Source: Gallaecimonas kandeliae
GTDB taxonomy: Bacteria; Pseudomonadota; Gammaproteobacteria; Enterobacterales; Gallaecimonadaceae
Length of the DNA stretch: 64,000 nt
Direction of reading: 5' to 3'
Assembly (NCBI RefSeq): GCF_030450055.1
Contig: NZ_CP118480.1
Span: 1,391,415-1,455,414, forward strand
Every line of letters begins with the position of its first letter. Within the stretch, counting starts at the first letter, position 1. Both the position numbers and the translations under genes were made by a program. Below are positions 25,283 through 37,186 of the stretch, piece by piece. The notes beneath the pieces are model-generated. The model was not told the DNA's origin, did no database searches, and was given only the letters and a program-made list of their open reading frames with translations.

Positions 25283-27832
25283 ATGGCAAAATCACTGGTG
25301 ATAGTGGAGTCCCCAGCCAAGGCCAAGACCATTAATAAATATCTTGGCAAGGACTTCATCGTTAAATCTTCTATCGGCCATATTCGCGACCTGCCCACCA
25401 GCGGGGGCGGCGGCAAGGGTAAGAAAAGCAGCGCGACCAACGCCCTGGTGGCGCGCATGGGCATAGACCCCGACAACCACTGGCAGGCCCATTACGAGGT
25501 GCTGCCCGGCAAGGAAAAGGTGGTTGCCGAACTCAAATCCCTGGCGGACAAGGCCGACAAGGTCTATCTCGCGACGGACTTGGATAGGGAAGGGGAGGCC
25601 ATCGCCTGGCACCTCAAGGAGCTGATCGGCGGTGACGACAGCCGCTTCCAGCGGGTGGTGTTCAACGAGATCACCAAGAAGGCCATCCAACAGGCCTTCG
25701 AGCACCCCAGCCAGGTCAGCCAGGAGAAGGTGAACGCCCAGCAGGCGCGCCGTTTCCTCGACCGCGTCGTCGGCTACATGGTGTCGCCGCTGCTGTGGAA
25801 GAAGATAGCCCGTGGCCTCTCGGCCGGCCGGGTGCAGTCCGTCGCCGTGCGCCTGGTGGTGGAGCGTGAGCGGGAGATCCGTGCCTTCACGCCCGAAGAA
25901 TACTGGGATCTCCATGCCGACCTGCAGGCCGCCGAAGGCGCCCTGCGCATGATGGTCAGCCACCAGGACGGCCAAGCCTTCAAGCCCGTGACCGAAGCCC
26001 AAACCATGGCCGCCGTCGCCGCCCTCAAGGGCGCCGGCTACCAGATCACGGACCGTGAGGACAAGCCCAGCCAGTCCAGGCCTTCCGCCCCCTTCATCAC
26101 CTCCACCTTGCAGCAGGCGGCCAGTACCCGCCTGAGCTTCGGGGTCAAGAAGACCATGATGCTGGCCCAGCGCCTCTATGAAGCCGGCCACATCACCTAC
26201 ATGCGTACCGACTCCACCAACCTCTCCGCCGAGGCGGTGGACGCGGTGCGTGGCTACATCCAGAGCGAATTCGGCCCGGCCTACCTGCCGGCCGGCCCCC
26301 TCACCTACGGGGCCAAGGCCAACGCCCAAGAAGCCCACGAGGCCATTCGCCCCTCGGACGTGCGCATCAAATCCGAGGACCTGGACGTCGAGCGCGACGC
26401 CCAGCGCCTCTACGAACTCATCTGGCGCCAGTTCGTGGCCTGCCAGATGACCAACGCCGTCTACGACGTCACCCAGCTCACCGCCACCGCCAAGGCCCAG
26501 GGCAGCGACTTCACCCTCAAGGCCAAGGGCCGGGTGCAGCGCTTCGACGGTTGGACCCGGGTGCTGAACCCCATGAAGCGCAAGGAAGACGACGAGCAGC
26601 TGCCCAACGTGGCCGTGGGGGAGACCCTCAAGCTCGACGCCCTGGATCCCAGGCAGCACTTCACCAAGCCGCCGGCCCGTTTCACCGAGGCGTCCCTGGT
26701 CAAGGAGCTGGAAAAGCGCGGCATAGGCCGGCCTTCCACCTACGCCTCCATCATCTCCACCATCCAGGACCGCGGTTACGTCAAGGTGGAGAACCGCCGC
26801 TTCTACGCCGAGAAGATGGGGGAGATCGTCAACGACCGGCTGGTGGAGAACTTCACCAACCTGCTCAGCTACGACTTCACGGCCCGCATGGAAGGGGAGC
26901 TGGACGACATCGCCAATGGCGGCCGTGAATGGCACGCCGTGCTCGACGAGTTCTACGGTGACTTCAAGAAGCGCCTGGACGACGCCGAAGAGGGCATGCG
27001 CTCCAACGCCATGGTGCTGACCGACATCGACTGCCCTACCTGCGGCCGCAAGATGGGCATTCGTACCGCCAGCACCGGCGTCTTCCTCGGCTGCTCCGGC
27101 TACAACCTGCCGCCCAAGGAACGTTGCAAGACCACCATCAACCTCACCCCAGGCGAGGAAGTGATCAAGGTCGACGACGAGGAAGGGGAAACCAACGCCC
27201 TGCTGGCCAAGAAGCGCTGCCCCAAATGCGGCACCGCCATGGACTCCTACCTGGTGGACGCCGGTCGCAAGCTCCATGTCTGCGGCAACAACCCCGACTG
27301 CGACGGCTACCTGCTGGAGACCGGCGAGTTCAAGCTCAAGGGCTATGACGGCCCCCTGATCGAGTGCGACAAGTGCGGCTCGAACATGGAGCTCAAGAAC
27401 GGCCGCTTCGGCAAGTACTTCGGCTGCACCAACGCGGACTGCAAGAACACCCGCAAGATCCTGCGTAACGGCGAAGTGGCGCCGCCCAAGGAAGATCCCG
27501 TGGCCCTGCCGGAGCTCAAATGCGAGAAATCCGACGCCCACTTCGTGCTCCGCGACGGCGCCGCCGGCATCTTCCTGGCCGCCAGCACCTTCCCCAAATC
27601 CCGGGAAACGCGGGCGCCGCTGGTGTCTGAGCTCAAACGCTTCGAAGACAGGCTGCCGGAGAAGTTCAAGTACCTGGCCAAGGCGCCGCTCAAGGACAAG
27701 GACGGCAACCCGACCCTGGTCAAGTTCTCCCGCAAGACCAAGAGCCAGTACGTGGGCTCAGAGAAAGACGGCAAGGCCACCAGTTGGATGGCCTTCTATG
27801 AGAACGGCAAATGGGTGGACAACGGCAAGTAA
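25283..27832 (+). CDS. topA: DNA topoisomerase I TopA
   Basis: 849 residues, type IA topoisomerase that relaxes negative supercoils. The TOPRIM domain starts with [17 protein letters not shown] and contains the [15 protein letters not shown] metal site near residues 97-111. The catalytic tyrosine is Y306 in [11 protein letters not shown]. Three C-terminal zinc ribbons follow ([28 protein letters not shown] with their downstream cysteine pairs), then a zinc-less [20 protein letters not shown] end domain. Slightly shorter than E. coli (865) and colinear. RBS TAAGAGA. The topA-(membrane protein)-cysB neighbourhood is, from memory, seen in Shewanella relatives. Confidence 0.97.
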   Translation: MAKSLVIVESPAKAKTINKYLGKDFIVKSSIGHIRDLPTSGGGGKGKKSSATNALVARMGIDPDNHWQAHYEVLPGKEKVVAELKSLADKADKVYLATDLDREGEAIAWHLKELIGGDDSRFQRVVFNEITKKAIQQAFEHPSQVSQEKVNAQQARRFLDRVVGYMVSPLLWKKIARGLSAGRVQSVAVRLVVEREREIRAFTPEEYWDLHADLQAAEGALRMMVSHQDGQAFKPVTEAQTMAAVAALKGAGYQITDREDKPSQSRPSAPFITSTLQQAASTRLSFGVKKTMMLAQRLYEAGHITYMRTDSTNLSAEAVDAVRGYIQSEFGPAYLPAGPLTYGAKANAQEAHEAIRPSDVRIKSEDLDVERDAQRLYELIWRQFVACQMTNAVYDVTQLTATAKAQGSDFTLKAKGRVQRFDGWTRVLNPMKRKEDDEQLPNVAVGETLKLDALDPRQHFTKPPARFTEASLVKELEKRGIGRPSTYASIISTIQDRGYVKVENRRFYAEKMGEIVNDRLVENFTNLLSYDFTARMEGELDDIANGGREWHAVLDEFYGDFKKRLDDAEEGMRSNAMVLTDIDCPTCGRKMGIRTASTGVFLGCSGYNLPPKERCKTTINLTPGEEVIKVDDEEGETNALLAKKRCPKCGTAMDSYLVDAGRKLHVCGNNPDCDGYLLETGEFKLKGYDGPLIECDKCGSNMELKNGRFGKYFGCTNADCKNTRKILRNGEVAPPKEDPVALPELKCEKSDAHFVLRDGAAGIFLAASTFPKSRETRAPLVSELKRFEDRLPEKFKYLAKAPLKDKDGNPTLVKFSRKTKSQYVGSEKDGKATSWMAFYENGKWVDNGK

Positions 27833-27844
27833 GCCGCCTCAACA

Positions 27845-27873
27845 GAAAAAGCCCCGCCTAGGCGGGGCTTTTG
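27845..27873 (+). terminator. intrinsic terminator after topA
   Basis: GCCCCGCC / GGCGGGGC stem, TA loop, T4GTTT tail. Confidence 0.9.
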
Positions 27874-27904
27874 TTTGCCTGGCTGGCAGTCAGCGCCGGC
27901 CATG

Positions 27905-27928
27905 AAAAAACCGCCCTGGGGCGGTTTT
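27905..27928 (-). terminator. intrinsic terminator of the minus-strand membrane-protein gene
   Basis: AACCGCC / GGCGGTT stem with CTGG loop; A6 on the left gives a T tract for the minus-strand transcript ending at 27946. Confidence 0.85.
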
Positions 27929-27945
27929 GGGTATCCGGTATTGGG

Positions 27946-28716
27946 TCACCACTTCTTCTTGGGCGAGAACAGCAGATCCACGTCGTCCGGCTGCTGGATG
28001 TCCCCTTCCTTCTTCTCCGCCTTGGGCGGCACCAGGGCGGCGCCCCTGTTGTGGTTGATCTCGTCCAGGTGCAGCTGGATCTCCTGGAGCTTGGCGCGCA
28101 GGTAGTTGTCCTGGTGGGCCTGGGAAGCGGCCAGCTGCTTGGCCTTGTTGAGGAACTGGCGGGCCGAGCCGAACTGCTTGATGGTCTTGGCGGAGACGCC
28201 GCGGGCGATGAGGCCGTCGACGTTGATCTTGAGGCGCATCCTGTCGAGGAAGGCCGCTTCGTTCCTGAACACCTCGGCGTCCACCTTGCCCTTGTTGAAC
28301 TCGGTGCGCAGCACGGCGATCAGCCGCTTGACGGCCTGCAACAGCTGCACCATCTGCAGTTCGTTGTCGGGCAGCCGGACATTGTCGTCGCTGGGCCTGT
28401 AATGCTGCAGCGCCTGCTGTTGCTGGTTGAGGGCGTCGTCGGCGCGGGCCTTGAGGTTGGCGTCCTTGTTGAACTTGAAGGCGCCGTTGAGGGCGTCGGC
28501 GAGGCGGCCGTAGAGGATGGCCACCAGTTGGCTGGAGATGGGCATCTGGCCGGCGAAGGGCAGCAGATCCTCGGTTTCTTCGATGATGGCCTTGTGGCGG
28601 GCAAGCTCCTGGCGCCTTTCTGCTTCTTGCTTTTGCCGCTGTTGTTGGACCACGTTGATGACGATCATCACCAACAGCAGTATCACAATCACGGCAGTCA
28701 CAATGTATGGTGTCAT
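27946..28716 (-). CDS. membrane-anchored helical protein of unknown function
   Basis: 256 residues. One N-terminal transmembrane helix (YIVTAVIVILLLVMIVINVV) is followed directly by a glutamine/lysine/glutamate-rich helical region (QQQRQKQEAERRQELARHK) and a mostly helical cytoplasmic domain. There are no cysteines or catalytic motifs that I recognise. It sits between topA and cysB, facing cysB's promoter, and I recall a hypothetical gene at this place in related genera. It is divergent from cysB across a 143-bp promoter region. Confidence 0.75.
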   Translation of the reverse strand: MTPYIVTAVIVILLLVMIVINVVQQQRQKQEAERRQELARHKAIIEETEDLLPFAGQMPISSQLVAILYGRLADALNGAFKFNKDANLKARADDALNQQQQALQHYRPSDDNVRLPDNELQMVQLLQAVKRLIAVLRTEFNKGKVDAEVFRNEAAFLDRMRLKINVDGLIARGVSAKTIKQFGSARQFLNKAKQLAASQAHQDNYLRAKLQEIQLHLDEINHNRGAALVPPKAEKKEGDIQQPDDVDLLFSPKKKW

Positions 28717-28838
28717 GTTATTGTCCTGTTGCGCCTGCGCATTTGAGTGAGTGTATAGGAACGGCTGTCATTTCGGTAGCATATCAACCATTTGCCAGTC
28801 GATATAGAACCCGGTTAGGTTATACTTTTTTGGCATAA

Positions 28839-29834
<996 letters not shown>

Positions 29835-29940
29835 GGGCCAAAACCTTAATCCAGGTCAAAACCTTGCCGGTGGTGACGCCTTAAAGTTGTCCCTGAAGCC
29901 CGAGGGGTTTCACTCTGCTGACAAGTTAGTTCCATGCATT

Positions 29941-29967
29941 GCCCGGCCAAGCGCCGGGCATTTTTTT
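29941..29967 (+). terminator. intrinsic terminator between cysB and pntA
   Basis: GCCCGGC / GCCGGGC stem, CAAGC loop and T7. The remaining 29835-30152 interval (318 bp) has no further gene I can support; it should hold the pntAB promoter. Confidence 0.9.
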
Positions 29968-30152
29968 GACTGTTTGGGGCCGAGGACCGGTGCGGCTCAA
30001 GGCTCCGGGGCCGGGCAAAAGCCAGATCGCATAGTCATAGAACAAAAAGGACTTGCCCAACTGCCTGATTTTTCTGTTACATCTAGGGAAAGCTTTGCAA
30101 TCTTGCCCGAAGTCGCAGCCGTATCGCGGGGCCCCAACCTCAGGGAGCAGTC

Positions 30153-31673
30153 ATGCGTATCGGCGTACCTATCGAAAGCCTACCCGGTGAAAACCGGGTG
30201 GCCGCCTCGCCCAAATCCGTGGGCGAACTCATCAAGCTGGGCTTTGTGCCCGTCGTCGAACCCGGGGCCGGCAAGGGCGCCAGCTTCGACGACGCCGCCT
30301 ACCGGGAGGCCGGCGCCGAGCTTGGCGACCCCTGGGACTGCGACCTCGTCTTCAAGGTCAACGCCCCCAGCGACGAGGAGATAGCCCGCCTCAAGGAGGG
30401 GGCCACCCTGGTCAGCTTCATCCAGCCGGCCCAGAATCCCGAGCTGCTGGCCAAGCTCCAGGCCCGCAAGGTCAAGGTGCTGGCCATGGACATGGTGCCG
30501 CGCATCTCGAGGGCCCAGTCCCTGGACGCCCTCTCCTCCATGGCCAACATCGCCGGCTACAGGGCCGTGGTGGAAGCGGCCAACGCCTTCGGCCGCTTCT
30601 TCACCGGCCAGATCACCGCCGCCGGCAAGGTGCCGCCGGCCAAGGTGCTGGTGATAGGGGCCGGTGTGGCGGGCCTGGCCGCCATCGGCGCCGCCGGCTC
30701 CCTGGGGGCCATAGTGCGCGCCTTCGACACCAGGCCAGAGGTCAAGGAGCAGATCCATTCCATGGGCGCCGAGTTCCTCGAGGTGCAGCTGGAGGAGGAG
30801 GGCGGCAGCAGCGACGGCTACGCCCGCGAGATGAGCCAGGCCTTCATCGACGCCGAGATGGCGCTCTTCCTGGAACAGGCCAGGGAGGTGGACATCATCA
30901 TCACCACGGCCCTCATCCCCGGCAGGCCGGCCCCCAAGCTCATCACCCGCGACATGGTCAAGGCCATGAAGCCGGGCTCGGTGATCGTCGATCTCGCCGC
31001 CGCCAACGGCGGCAACTGCGAACTCACCAAGCCGGGCAAGCGCTTCAAGTCCGACAACGGCGTCATCATCCTCGGTTACACCGACCTGCCGAGCCGCCTG
31101 TCAGGGCAGAGCTCCACCCTCTACGCCACCAACCTGGTCAACCTCGCCAAACTGCTGTGCCCGCAGAAGGACGGCAACATCCACCTCGACTTCGAGGACG
31201 TAGTGCTGCGCAACATGACGGTGGTCAGGGACGGCGAGCTGACTTTCCCGCCGCCGCCGATCTCGGTCTCGGCCGCGCCCAAACCGGCGCCTGCCCCCAA
31301 ACCGGCACCCAAGGTGGAAGCCCCCAAGGAGCCGGGCCGCAAAAAGTACTGGCTTGCCGCCGCCGGCCTTGCCGCCTTCGGCTGGGTGGCCAATGCCGCG
31401 CCGCCGGCCTTCCTGTCCCACTTCACGGTGTTCGTGCTGGCCTGCGTGGTGGGCTACTACGTGGTCTGGAACGTCACCCACGCCCTGCACACGCCGCTGA
31501 TGTCGGTCACCAACGCCATCTCCGGCATCATCGTCGTCGGCGCCCTGTTGCAGGCGGGGTCGGGGGGCTTCACCGGCTTCCTGGCCTTCGTGGCGGTGCT
31601 GATCGCCACCATCAATATCGTCGGCGGTTTCACCGTCACCCGCCGCATGCTGAAAATGTTCCAGAAGGGGTAA
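30153..31673 (+). CDS. pntA: NAD(P) transhydrogenase subunit alpha
   Basis: 506 residues. Proton-translocating transhydrogenase, moving hydride from NADH to NADP+ driven by the proton gradient. Domain I (residues 1 to about 375) starts [20 protein letters not shown] and contains the NAD-binding [20 protein letters not shown] and the RQD-loop equivalent; the [14 protein letters not shown] linker leads to four C-terminal transmembrane helices of domain II. CAGGGAGC ribosome site nine bases before the ATG. Four bases separate it from pntB, so they form an operon. Confidence 0.96.
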   Translation: MRIGVPIESLPGENRVAASPKSVGELIKLGFVPVVEPGAGKGASFDDAAYREAGAELGDPWDCDLVFKVNAPSDEEIARLKEGATLVSFIQPAQNPELLAKLQARKVKVLAMDMVPRISRAQSLDALSSMANIAGYRAVVEAANAFGRFFTGQITAAGKVPPAKVLVIGAGVAGLAAIGAAGSLGAIVRAFDTRPEVKEQIHSMGAEFLEVQLEEEGGSSDGYAREMSQAFIDAEMALFLEQAREVDIIITTALIPGRPAPKLITRDMVKAMKPGSVIVDLAAANGGNCELTKPGKRFKSDNGVIILGYTDLPSRLSGQSSTLYATNLVNLAKLLCPQKDGNIHLDFEDVVLRNMTVVRDGELTFPPPPISVSAAPKPAPAPKPAPKVEAPKEPGRKKYWLAAAGLAAFGWVANAAPPAFLSHFTVFVLACVVGYYVVWNVTHALHTPLMSVTNAISGIIVVGALLQAGSGGFTGFLAFVAVLIATINIVGGFTVTRRMLKMFQKG

Positions 31674-31677
31674 CAGG

Positions 31678-33051
<1,374 letters not shown>

Positions 33052-33056
33052 GCGAC

Positions 33057-33081
33057 AAGGCGCCCCAGGGCGCCTTTTTTT
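33057..33081 (+). terminator. intrinsic terminator after pntB
   Basis: GGCGCCC / GGGCGCC stem with CA loop and T7. Confidence 0.92.
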
Positions 33082-33085
33082 GTAG

Positions 33086-33575
33086 CTGCTTGATTTAGCT
33101 GAGGGTTTACCGTGGAAGGGGAGGGGGGTAACCTGGGGTTCACATGCTTGCCTGGGGCGGCGAATGTATTCGTTGGGGAGCCCACCGGGCCAAGAGCCAG
33201 AACCTGGCGCGAGATCGCTCGGGGAGTCGGACAACAAGGAACGTGAGGGAGTGGAGGCCCGTCATCTCAAGGGCGGTAGCGTGTCTTGAAGGTGCCTGCG
33301 GCACGGCTGTTTGTTTGCCGGTTCCCGCACCGGCGGGCGGGTTACTTTCTCTCTGTGCAAGAGAAAGTAACCAAAGAGTGCACCCCCGCTTCCGCCACCG
33401 CTACGCGGTCCCCTCGCGTCCAGCTGCTTGCCAGGAACCGGTTCATACGCGTGTCCAGACGCGTACTCACCTGTCTCGCCATCCCTGGCTCGACTTCCTT
33501 CACGCAGCCTCCCACTCGGTGGCTCCAAGGGGGAAAGGCCCCGAACCAGTAGGCGTGGCAGGCTGTGAGATAGTA
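33086..33575 (+). repeat. GC-rich structured interspersed repeat, copy 1
   Basis: Non-coding stretch following the pntB terminator. It begins CTTGATTTAGCTGAGGGTTT and shares blocks with copy 2 at 43788: a 38-base block (33246-33283) is identical to 44008-44045, and the preceding GGAGTCGGACAACAAGGA is nearly so. The 3' part has a 13-bp hairpin (33340-33372) and a TACGCGT / ACGCGTA hairpin (33447-33468). Short open frames run through it on both strands but none has gene-like features. The 5' border abuts a terminator and the 3' border abuts module R. Confidence 0.75.
33340..33372. other. perfect 13-bp hairpin of repeat copy 1
   Basis: Arms 33340-33352 and 33360-33372 (GGTTACTTTCTCT and its complement) with a 7-base loop. 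The equivalent hairpins of copies 2 (44105-44127) and 3 (44564-44591) have different but still complementary stems, each with a TACTTT core. Confidence 0.85.
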
Positions 33576-33586
33576 GGTTGCGTCGT

Positions 33587-33886
33587 TCAGGTTTTTGGAT
33601 GGGCATACAGTATATCCAACCAAGAAATAGCAATCTGGCACCTTTATCACGGACGCCTGGCTCTTTTATCTCAAAAAAAATTGCTAAGTCACTGAGTATA
33701 ATCGATTTTTTATCTGGTCTGACTTCATGATAAGAAGCCGGACCGACCAGCAAAAGGAGCCGGCGCGTTTTTGTGCAGACGCTTGAGTGGGACTGATGCA
33801 TTAGTCTTGTAAAAGAGCGAGTTGCACTCATTCGGCAAGGTGGTCTAATGAGTGAAAACGAGCCGGCTTTATAACTATTGTTAAGC
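33587..33886 (+). repeat. module R copy 1, attI-like platform ending at core GTTAAGC
   Basis: A ~300-bp module present twice (second copy 44702-45002). Both start at TCAG(G/A)TTTTTGGATGGG, share 27 identical bases there, vary in the middle, and end in an 85-base block (33789-33873) identical between copies, then six bases, then the core GTTAAGC (33880-33886). Similarity stops just after this core, where the cassette begins. A CACTCATT / AATGAGTG hairpin lies in the conserved block. On the minus strand the left end carries TACTGTAT, a LexA half-site-like sequence (33593-33612). Position and core fit an integron attI; no integrase gene is attached. Confidence 0.7.
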
Positions 33887-33896
33887 GTGTAAAAAT

Positions 33897-34355
33897 ATGT
33901 CGAGAATTCCAACAGTACTCGCTTTATACAATCTTGGGTTTTTGACTGAAAAAGAAGCCACAGATTGGGCTGATGCGCAGCTTCTAAACGAAAGTGAGAA
34001 CTTCGATCATATATCTACACTATCGTTAAAAGGTCCGAGTTATTGTTTAAAGTTGCCAAGTTATGAATTTCCAGGGCCTCGCAAGTTTACTTATATCGAA
34101 GAGTTCGCGCTAAGAACTAAAATTCTTGTTCCTAAAAACGAAGATGAAAAATCAAGGTTCTTAAATTGGCTTTCTTCCGAATGTATGGGGCGTGATATAA
34201 AGATCCCTGAAGTTTATTTTGGCTATCTTATCGAACATTACTTTTTTGAGTGCGATGATTTAGCATTTGCTAACAACTTCTTGGAAGAGCAACTTAAAAT
34301 ATTAATACCTAAAAACTTGGGCGTAGCAGATGAAATTTGGGCATCAATCGCTTAA
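33897..34355 (+). CDS. hypothetical protein, first cassette after module R1
   Basis: 152 residues, AT-rich compared with the chromosome. No recognised family; predicted soluble, mixed alpha/beta, with EDEKSRFLNWLSSEC and a C-terminal helical YFGYLIEHYFFECDDLAFANNFLEEQL. The ATG lies 11 bases after the core GTTAAGC with no Shine-Dalgarno, as is common when the first cassette relies on the platform for expression. Cassette limits are firm: its 5' TTAAGC is exactly complementary to the GCTTAA of the attC R'' site overlapping its stop codon. Confidence 0.7.
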   Translation: MSRIPTVLALYNLGFLTEKEATDWADAQLLNESENFDHISTLSLKGPSYCLKLPSYEFPGPRKFTYIEEFALRTKILVPKNEDEKSRFLNWLSSECMGRDIKIPEVYFGYLIEHYFFECDDLAFANNFLEEQLKILIPKNLGVADEIWASIA

Positions 34356-34454
34356 CAAGTGCAGCTTGCCGGACCTGGGTAAACTGTCACCTTTTTCGCG
34401 CTGCGCAGCAAAAAAGCCGCCAGTTCACCCAAGCCGCAACTGCAGGCGTTATAC
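34350..34454 (+). other. attC recombination site of cassette 1 (105 bp)
   Basis: R'' GCTTAAC at 34350-34356 and R' GTTATAC at 34448-34454 enclose an imperfect palindrome. Reading the 3' half backwards reproduces the 5' half: TGCAG-TTGC-GG, then CTGGGT/CTTGGGT and AACTG match with a few unpaired bases, around a loop with CTTTTTCGCG...AAAAAAGCCG. R'' is the exact complement of the core at the start of the cassette (33880-33886). This is the standard layout of an integron attC. Confidence 0.85.
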
Positions 34455-34493
34455 GCCAATAGAGTAGCGCGTGATTTTTAGAGCAAGGATGTT

Positions 34494-36803
34494 ATGTCAA
34501 TAAAGAGCATAGAAAAACTAAAAAATTTCGGTATCTATCAGAATCATACAAATTCCAATGCTAAAGATTTTGGGAAGTACAATCTGTTTTATGGTTGGAA
34601 CGGAAGTGGTAAGTCTACACTCTCAGGTGTTTTTAGATGCATCGAAAACAAAGCTAATTCAGAAAAGTTCCCATCTTCGGAGTTAACTGTAGCTATAGAT
34701 GACGGCACGTTTATTACGCAAGCGAGTATTACCAACGCCGATTTAAATATCTACACATTCAATCACGACTTCATTGAAGAAAATATTTCATGGAACAACG
34801 TAGTCAAGAGTATCTTACTTGTAGACAAAGCGAAGATTGAAGAACGTCAACGACTGGATAAACTGAAGGCATTGCAAAAGATAGATTCAGAAGCGCATAG
34901 CAAAGAAGCCGAAGAGATTAGGAAACTCGACAGCGCCGTATCAAAATTTGATACTGATAGCGCAAGACACCTGAAGACAAGCCTTCAGTCGATTGATACA
35001 ACAGATCGCTATTACTTAAATTACGATAAACGCAAGTTTGAGGCGTTTGTCGCCGCAAACATTGAATCAATGAAGACGGATGAGCCACTTCTTAATGAAG
35101 ATAGAATTATCGAACTAACCAATGCTGCTAAACCAGATCAGAAGAACCCTATTTCATTCACACGAAAGGCCATTAATCAGGAAACCTTCGCCAAAGCAAA
35201 AGAACGTCTTGATGATCTTCTAAATACCAGCGTAGTCAGTAAAACCATTCAACGACTTGTTGAGCATGGTGATATAAAGTCTTGGGTTGAAACTGGTCTT
35301 GATCTTCATAATCGCCATGATACAAACCAGTGTGAATTTTGTGGTAATGCCATAACTGAAGATCGCATCAAACAGCTCGAAGCCCATTTCAATGACGATT
35401 ACAAAGCTTTTCAAAGCAGGCTTGTGAATGCTGATGGTTGGCTTACAGATCAATACATTCAAGTCCCTGTTTTACCAGCGGCAGCTGACTTTTACGAAGA
35501 ATTTAAAATGGAGTACAGCGAATTCTGTGCAGCCTTGGAAAAGGCTACCAAAGACCTTAATGAAGAAATCTCAGCTTGGCACAAAATCCTGAAAGAGAAG
35601 ACAGGAAACCCACTTGAGACTGGTCTTACGGTCGACGTTATTAGCGAATCTTCGATAAAGGCCTTTAACAATGCTATGGCAGCGATTGGTACAACTGTTG
35701 ATAAGCACAACCACAAATCGAACAACTTCAAGGAGGAAACAGACAAATCCAAGAAACAACTTGAACTTCACTATGCAACCACAGAGGTTAAGTCTTTCGG
35801 TTACCACAGCAAGAAAAAGGAAGTCGTTGACCGTACGGCCGCAAATAATACGTTAAAAGCCACAATAACTAGCCGAAACAGTGAAATTAGAAGCCTTGAA
35901 GATTCCTTATCAAACGAAGGCTTGGGGGCTGACCAGTTTAATGAATCACTTCACAAGTTTCTTGGTCGTAGTGAATTAACTCTTCGTTTTAGCCCTGTTA
36001 AAAAAGGCTATGAAATATTGCGGAACGATTCCGTTCCGGTAGAAGGAAACTTAAGCGAAGGTGAAAAAACGGCTATTGCCTTTGTTTACTTTATAACCAA
36101 GTTAAAAGAAAACGATAACAAGATGGAAAATACTATCGTTGTTGTGGATGATCCTGTTTCAAGCTTTGACTCGAACCACTTATTTCATGCGTATTCGTTT
36201 CTTCGTAGCAATTGTGACAAAGCAAAGCAGTTATTTGTATTTACGCACAACTTTACTTACTTCAAATTGATCCGTGATTGGTTTGAAGGTGTAAACCGCA
36301 ATAGAAAAAGAAAGAATCCGCCCAAAGATCCAAATGCGTTCTTTTATACAATTGAAGCGTCAACAGTCGCTCCACGCCAATCAACATTTAAAGACGCAGA
36401 CTCTAGTCTGGTTAATTACAATTCAGAATACCATTATATATTTTCAAAGCTGTATGCATACAAAGACAATTCTGCATTGTCTCGAGATGAAGCCTTTTTA
36501 ACTGCGAATCTCTCAAGGAAACTGCTTGAATCATTTTTTAGCTTCAAGTTTCCAAAGCACCGAAGTGATATTGCACAGCTTATGAATTGTGGCTTGAACG
36601 GTTGCGAAATCACAGATGAATCTACCAAAGAAAAGATTTATCGATTCATAAACAAATACTCACATAGCGCTGTTATTGAAATTAATGAAGATTCTTCTGA
36701 AAACCTTTTAGGTGAAAGCCAAAATGTCATTGGTGATATTTTTACATGGCTTCAGGAAGTTGATGAGATTCATTACAACGAAATGCTCGAAGTTATCGCA
36801 TGA
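34494..36803 (+). CDS. AAA_13 family ATPase with zinc hook, RloC/PrrC-like putative anticodon nuclease
   Basis: 769 residues. SMC/Rad50-like ATPase halves: Walker A GWNGSGKST (34-42), signature LSEGEKTAIAF (520-530) and Walker B VVVDDPVSSFDS (549-560). Two coiled-coil arms flank CEFC (C280, C283), a Rad50/RloC-style zinc hook. The C-terminal domain has R675-x3-E679 and H724 (SRKLLES ... KYSHS), resembling the Arg-Glu-His triad of the PrrC/RloC anticodon nucleases. RloC is a phage-defence tRNase triggered by DNA damage; the same role here is inference. Strong RBS (CAAGGATG) and AT-rich. It sits directly behind attC 1, so it is the second cassette; its own attC is not recognisable. Confidence 0.8.
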   Translation: MSIKSIEKLKNFGIYQNHTNSNAKDFGKYNLFYGWNGSGKSTLSGVFRCIENKANSEKFPSSELTVAIDDGTFITQASITNADLNIYTFNHDFIEENISWNNVVKSILLVDKAKIEERQRLDKLKALQKIDSEAHSKEAEEIRKLDSAVSKFDTDSARHLKTSLQSIDTTDRYYLNYDKRKFEAFVAANIESMKTDEPLLNEDRIIELTNAAKPDQKNPISFTRKAINQETFAKAKERLDDLLNTSVVSKTIQRLVEHGDIKSWVETGLDLHNRHDTNQCEFCGNAITEDRIKQLEAHFNDDYKAFQSRLVNADGWLTDQYIQVPVLPAAADFYEEFKMEYSEFCAALEKATKDLNEEISAWHKILKEKTGNPLETGLTVDVISESSIKAFNNAMAAIGTTVDKHNHKSNNFKEETDKSKKQLELHYATTEVKSFGYHSKKKEVVDRTAANNTLKATITSRNSEIRSLEDSLSNEGLGADQFNESLHKFLGRSELTLRFSPVKKGYEILRNDSVPVEGNLSEGEKTAIAFVYFITKLKENDNKMENTIVVVDDPVSSFDSNHLFHAYSFLRSNCDKAKQLFVFTHNFTYFKLIRDWFEGVNRNRKRKNPPKDPNAFFYTIEASTVAPRQSTFKDADSSLVNYNSEYHYIFSKLYAYKDNSALSRDEAFLTANLSRKLLESFFSFKFPKHRSDIAQLMNCGLNGCEITDESTKEKIYRFINKYSHSAVIEINEDSSENLLGESQNVIGDIFTWLQEVDEIHYNEMLEVIA

Positions 36804-36946
36804 TTGGTGTAAAGAAAGAATCCAAAGGACACCCATCCTCAGCTTTTCATTGCAGCCGGCCGCCAGAGTATCAGCTGATTGAAGCGCCATGTCTCTACCA
36901 AAGCCTGGCGTTTAGGAATACCTGTTAGAGAAATTTAGGATATATC

Positions 36947-37186
36947 ATGGAAATGGAAATTGAACATTATTCTGCAATGTTCCTTATTGCGGTTTTGCTT
37001 TTTATCGCTATCACCGATCTGAGATTTAAACAGAGGCAAGCCTGGTTCGTCTCAATGGTTGGTATTGTCCCTGCTGGCGTTTCAATTATTGAAAGACTCA
37101 CAGACCTATGGGTAGCCATTGCTGCCTTAGTGGTGGTTATTTTATTCATTGTTTTCACCAGAAAGAAAAACGTCAGTACGGTATGA
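36947..37186 (+). CDS. small two-helix membrane protein
   Basis: 79 residues: two hydrophobic helices (AMFLIAVLLFIAI, LWVAIAALVVVILFIVF) joined by a loop with TDLRFKQRQAW and a GIVPAGVSIIERL segment, with a positively charged end (TRKKN). Family unknown. AT-rich; same strand as the other cassette genes. The ATG has a weak TTAGGATATATC leader. There is no clear attC on either side. Confidence 0.55.
   Translation: MEMEIEHYSAMFLIAVLLFIAITDLRFKQRQAWFVSMVGIVPAGVSIIERLTDLWVAIAALVVVILFIVFTRKKNVSTV

Noticed and set aside
25292-27541. A 749-residue minus-strand frame inside topA
   Set aside because: Shadow of topA, which has unambiguous topoisomerase motifs.
33587-33886. Module R as a group II intron or an IS element
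   Set aside because: No domain V-like catalytic stem, no reverse transcriptase or transposase frame, no terminal inverted repeats or target duplication.
33262-33912. A 216-residue minus-strand open frame across repeat copy 1 and module R1, with a shorter relative in R2 (44762-44947)
   Set aside because: The shared part lies in repeats whose conservation follows hairpins, not codons. The two frames diverge and stop at different points, and no ribosome site is present.
36885-36935. CTCTACC ... GTTAGAG stem as a short attC
   Set aside because: One mismatch in R'', a non-consensus last base in R', and at about 40 bp it is too short for an attC.
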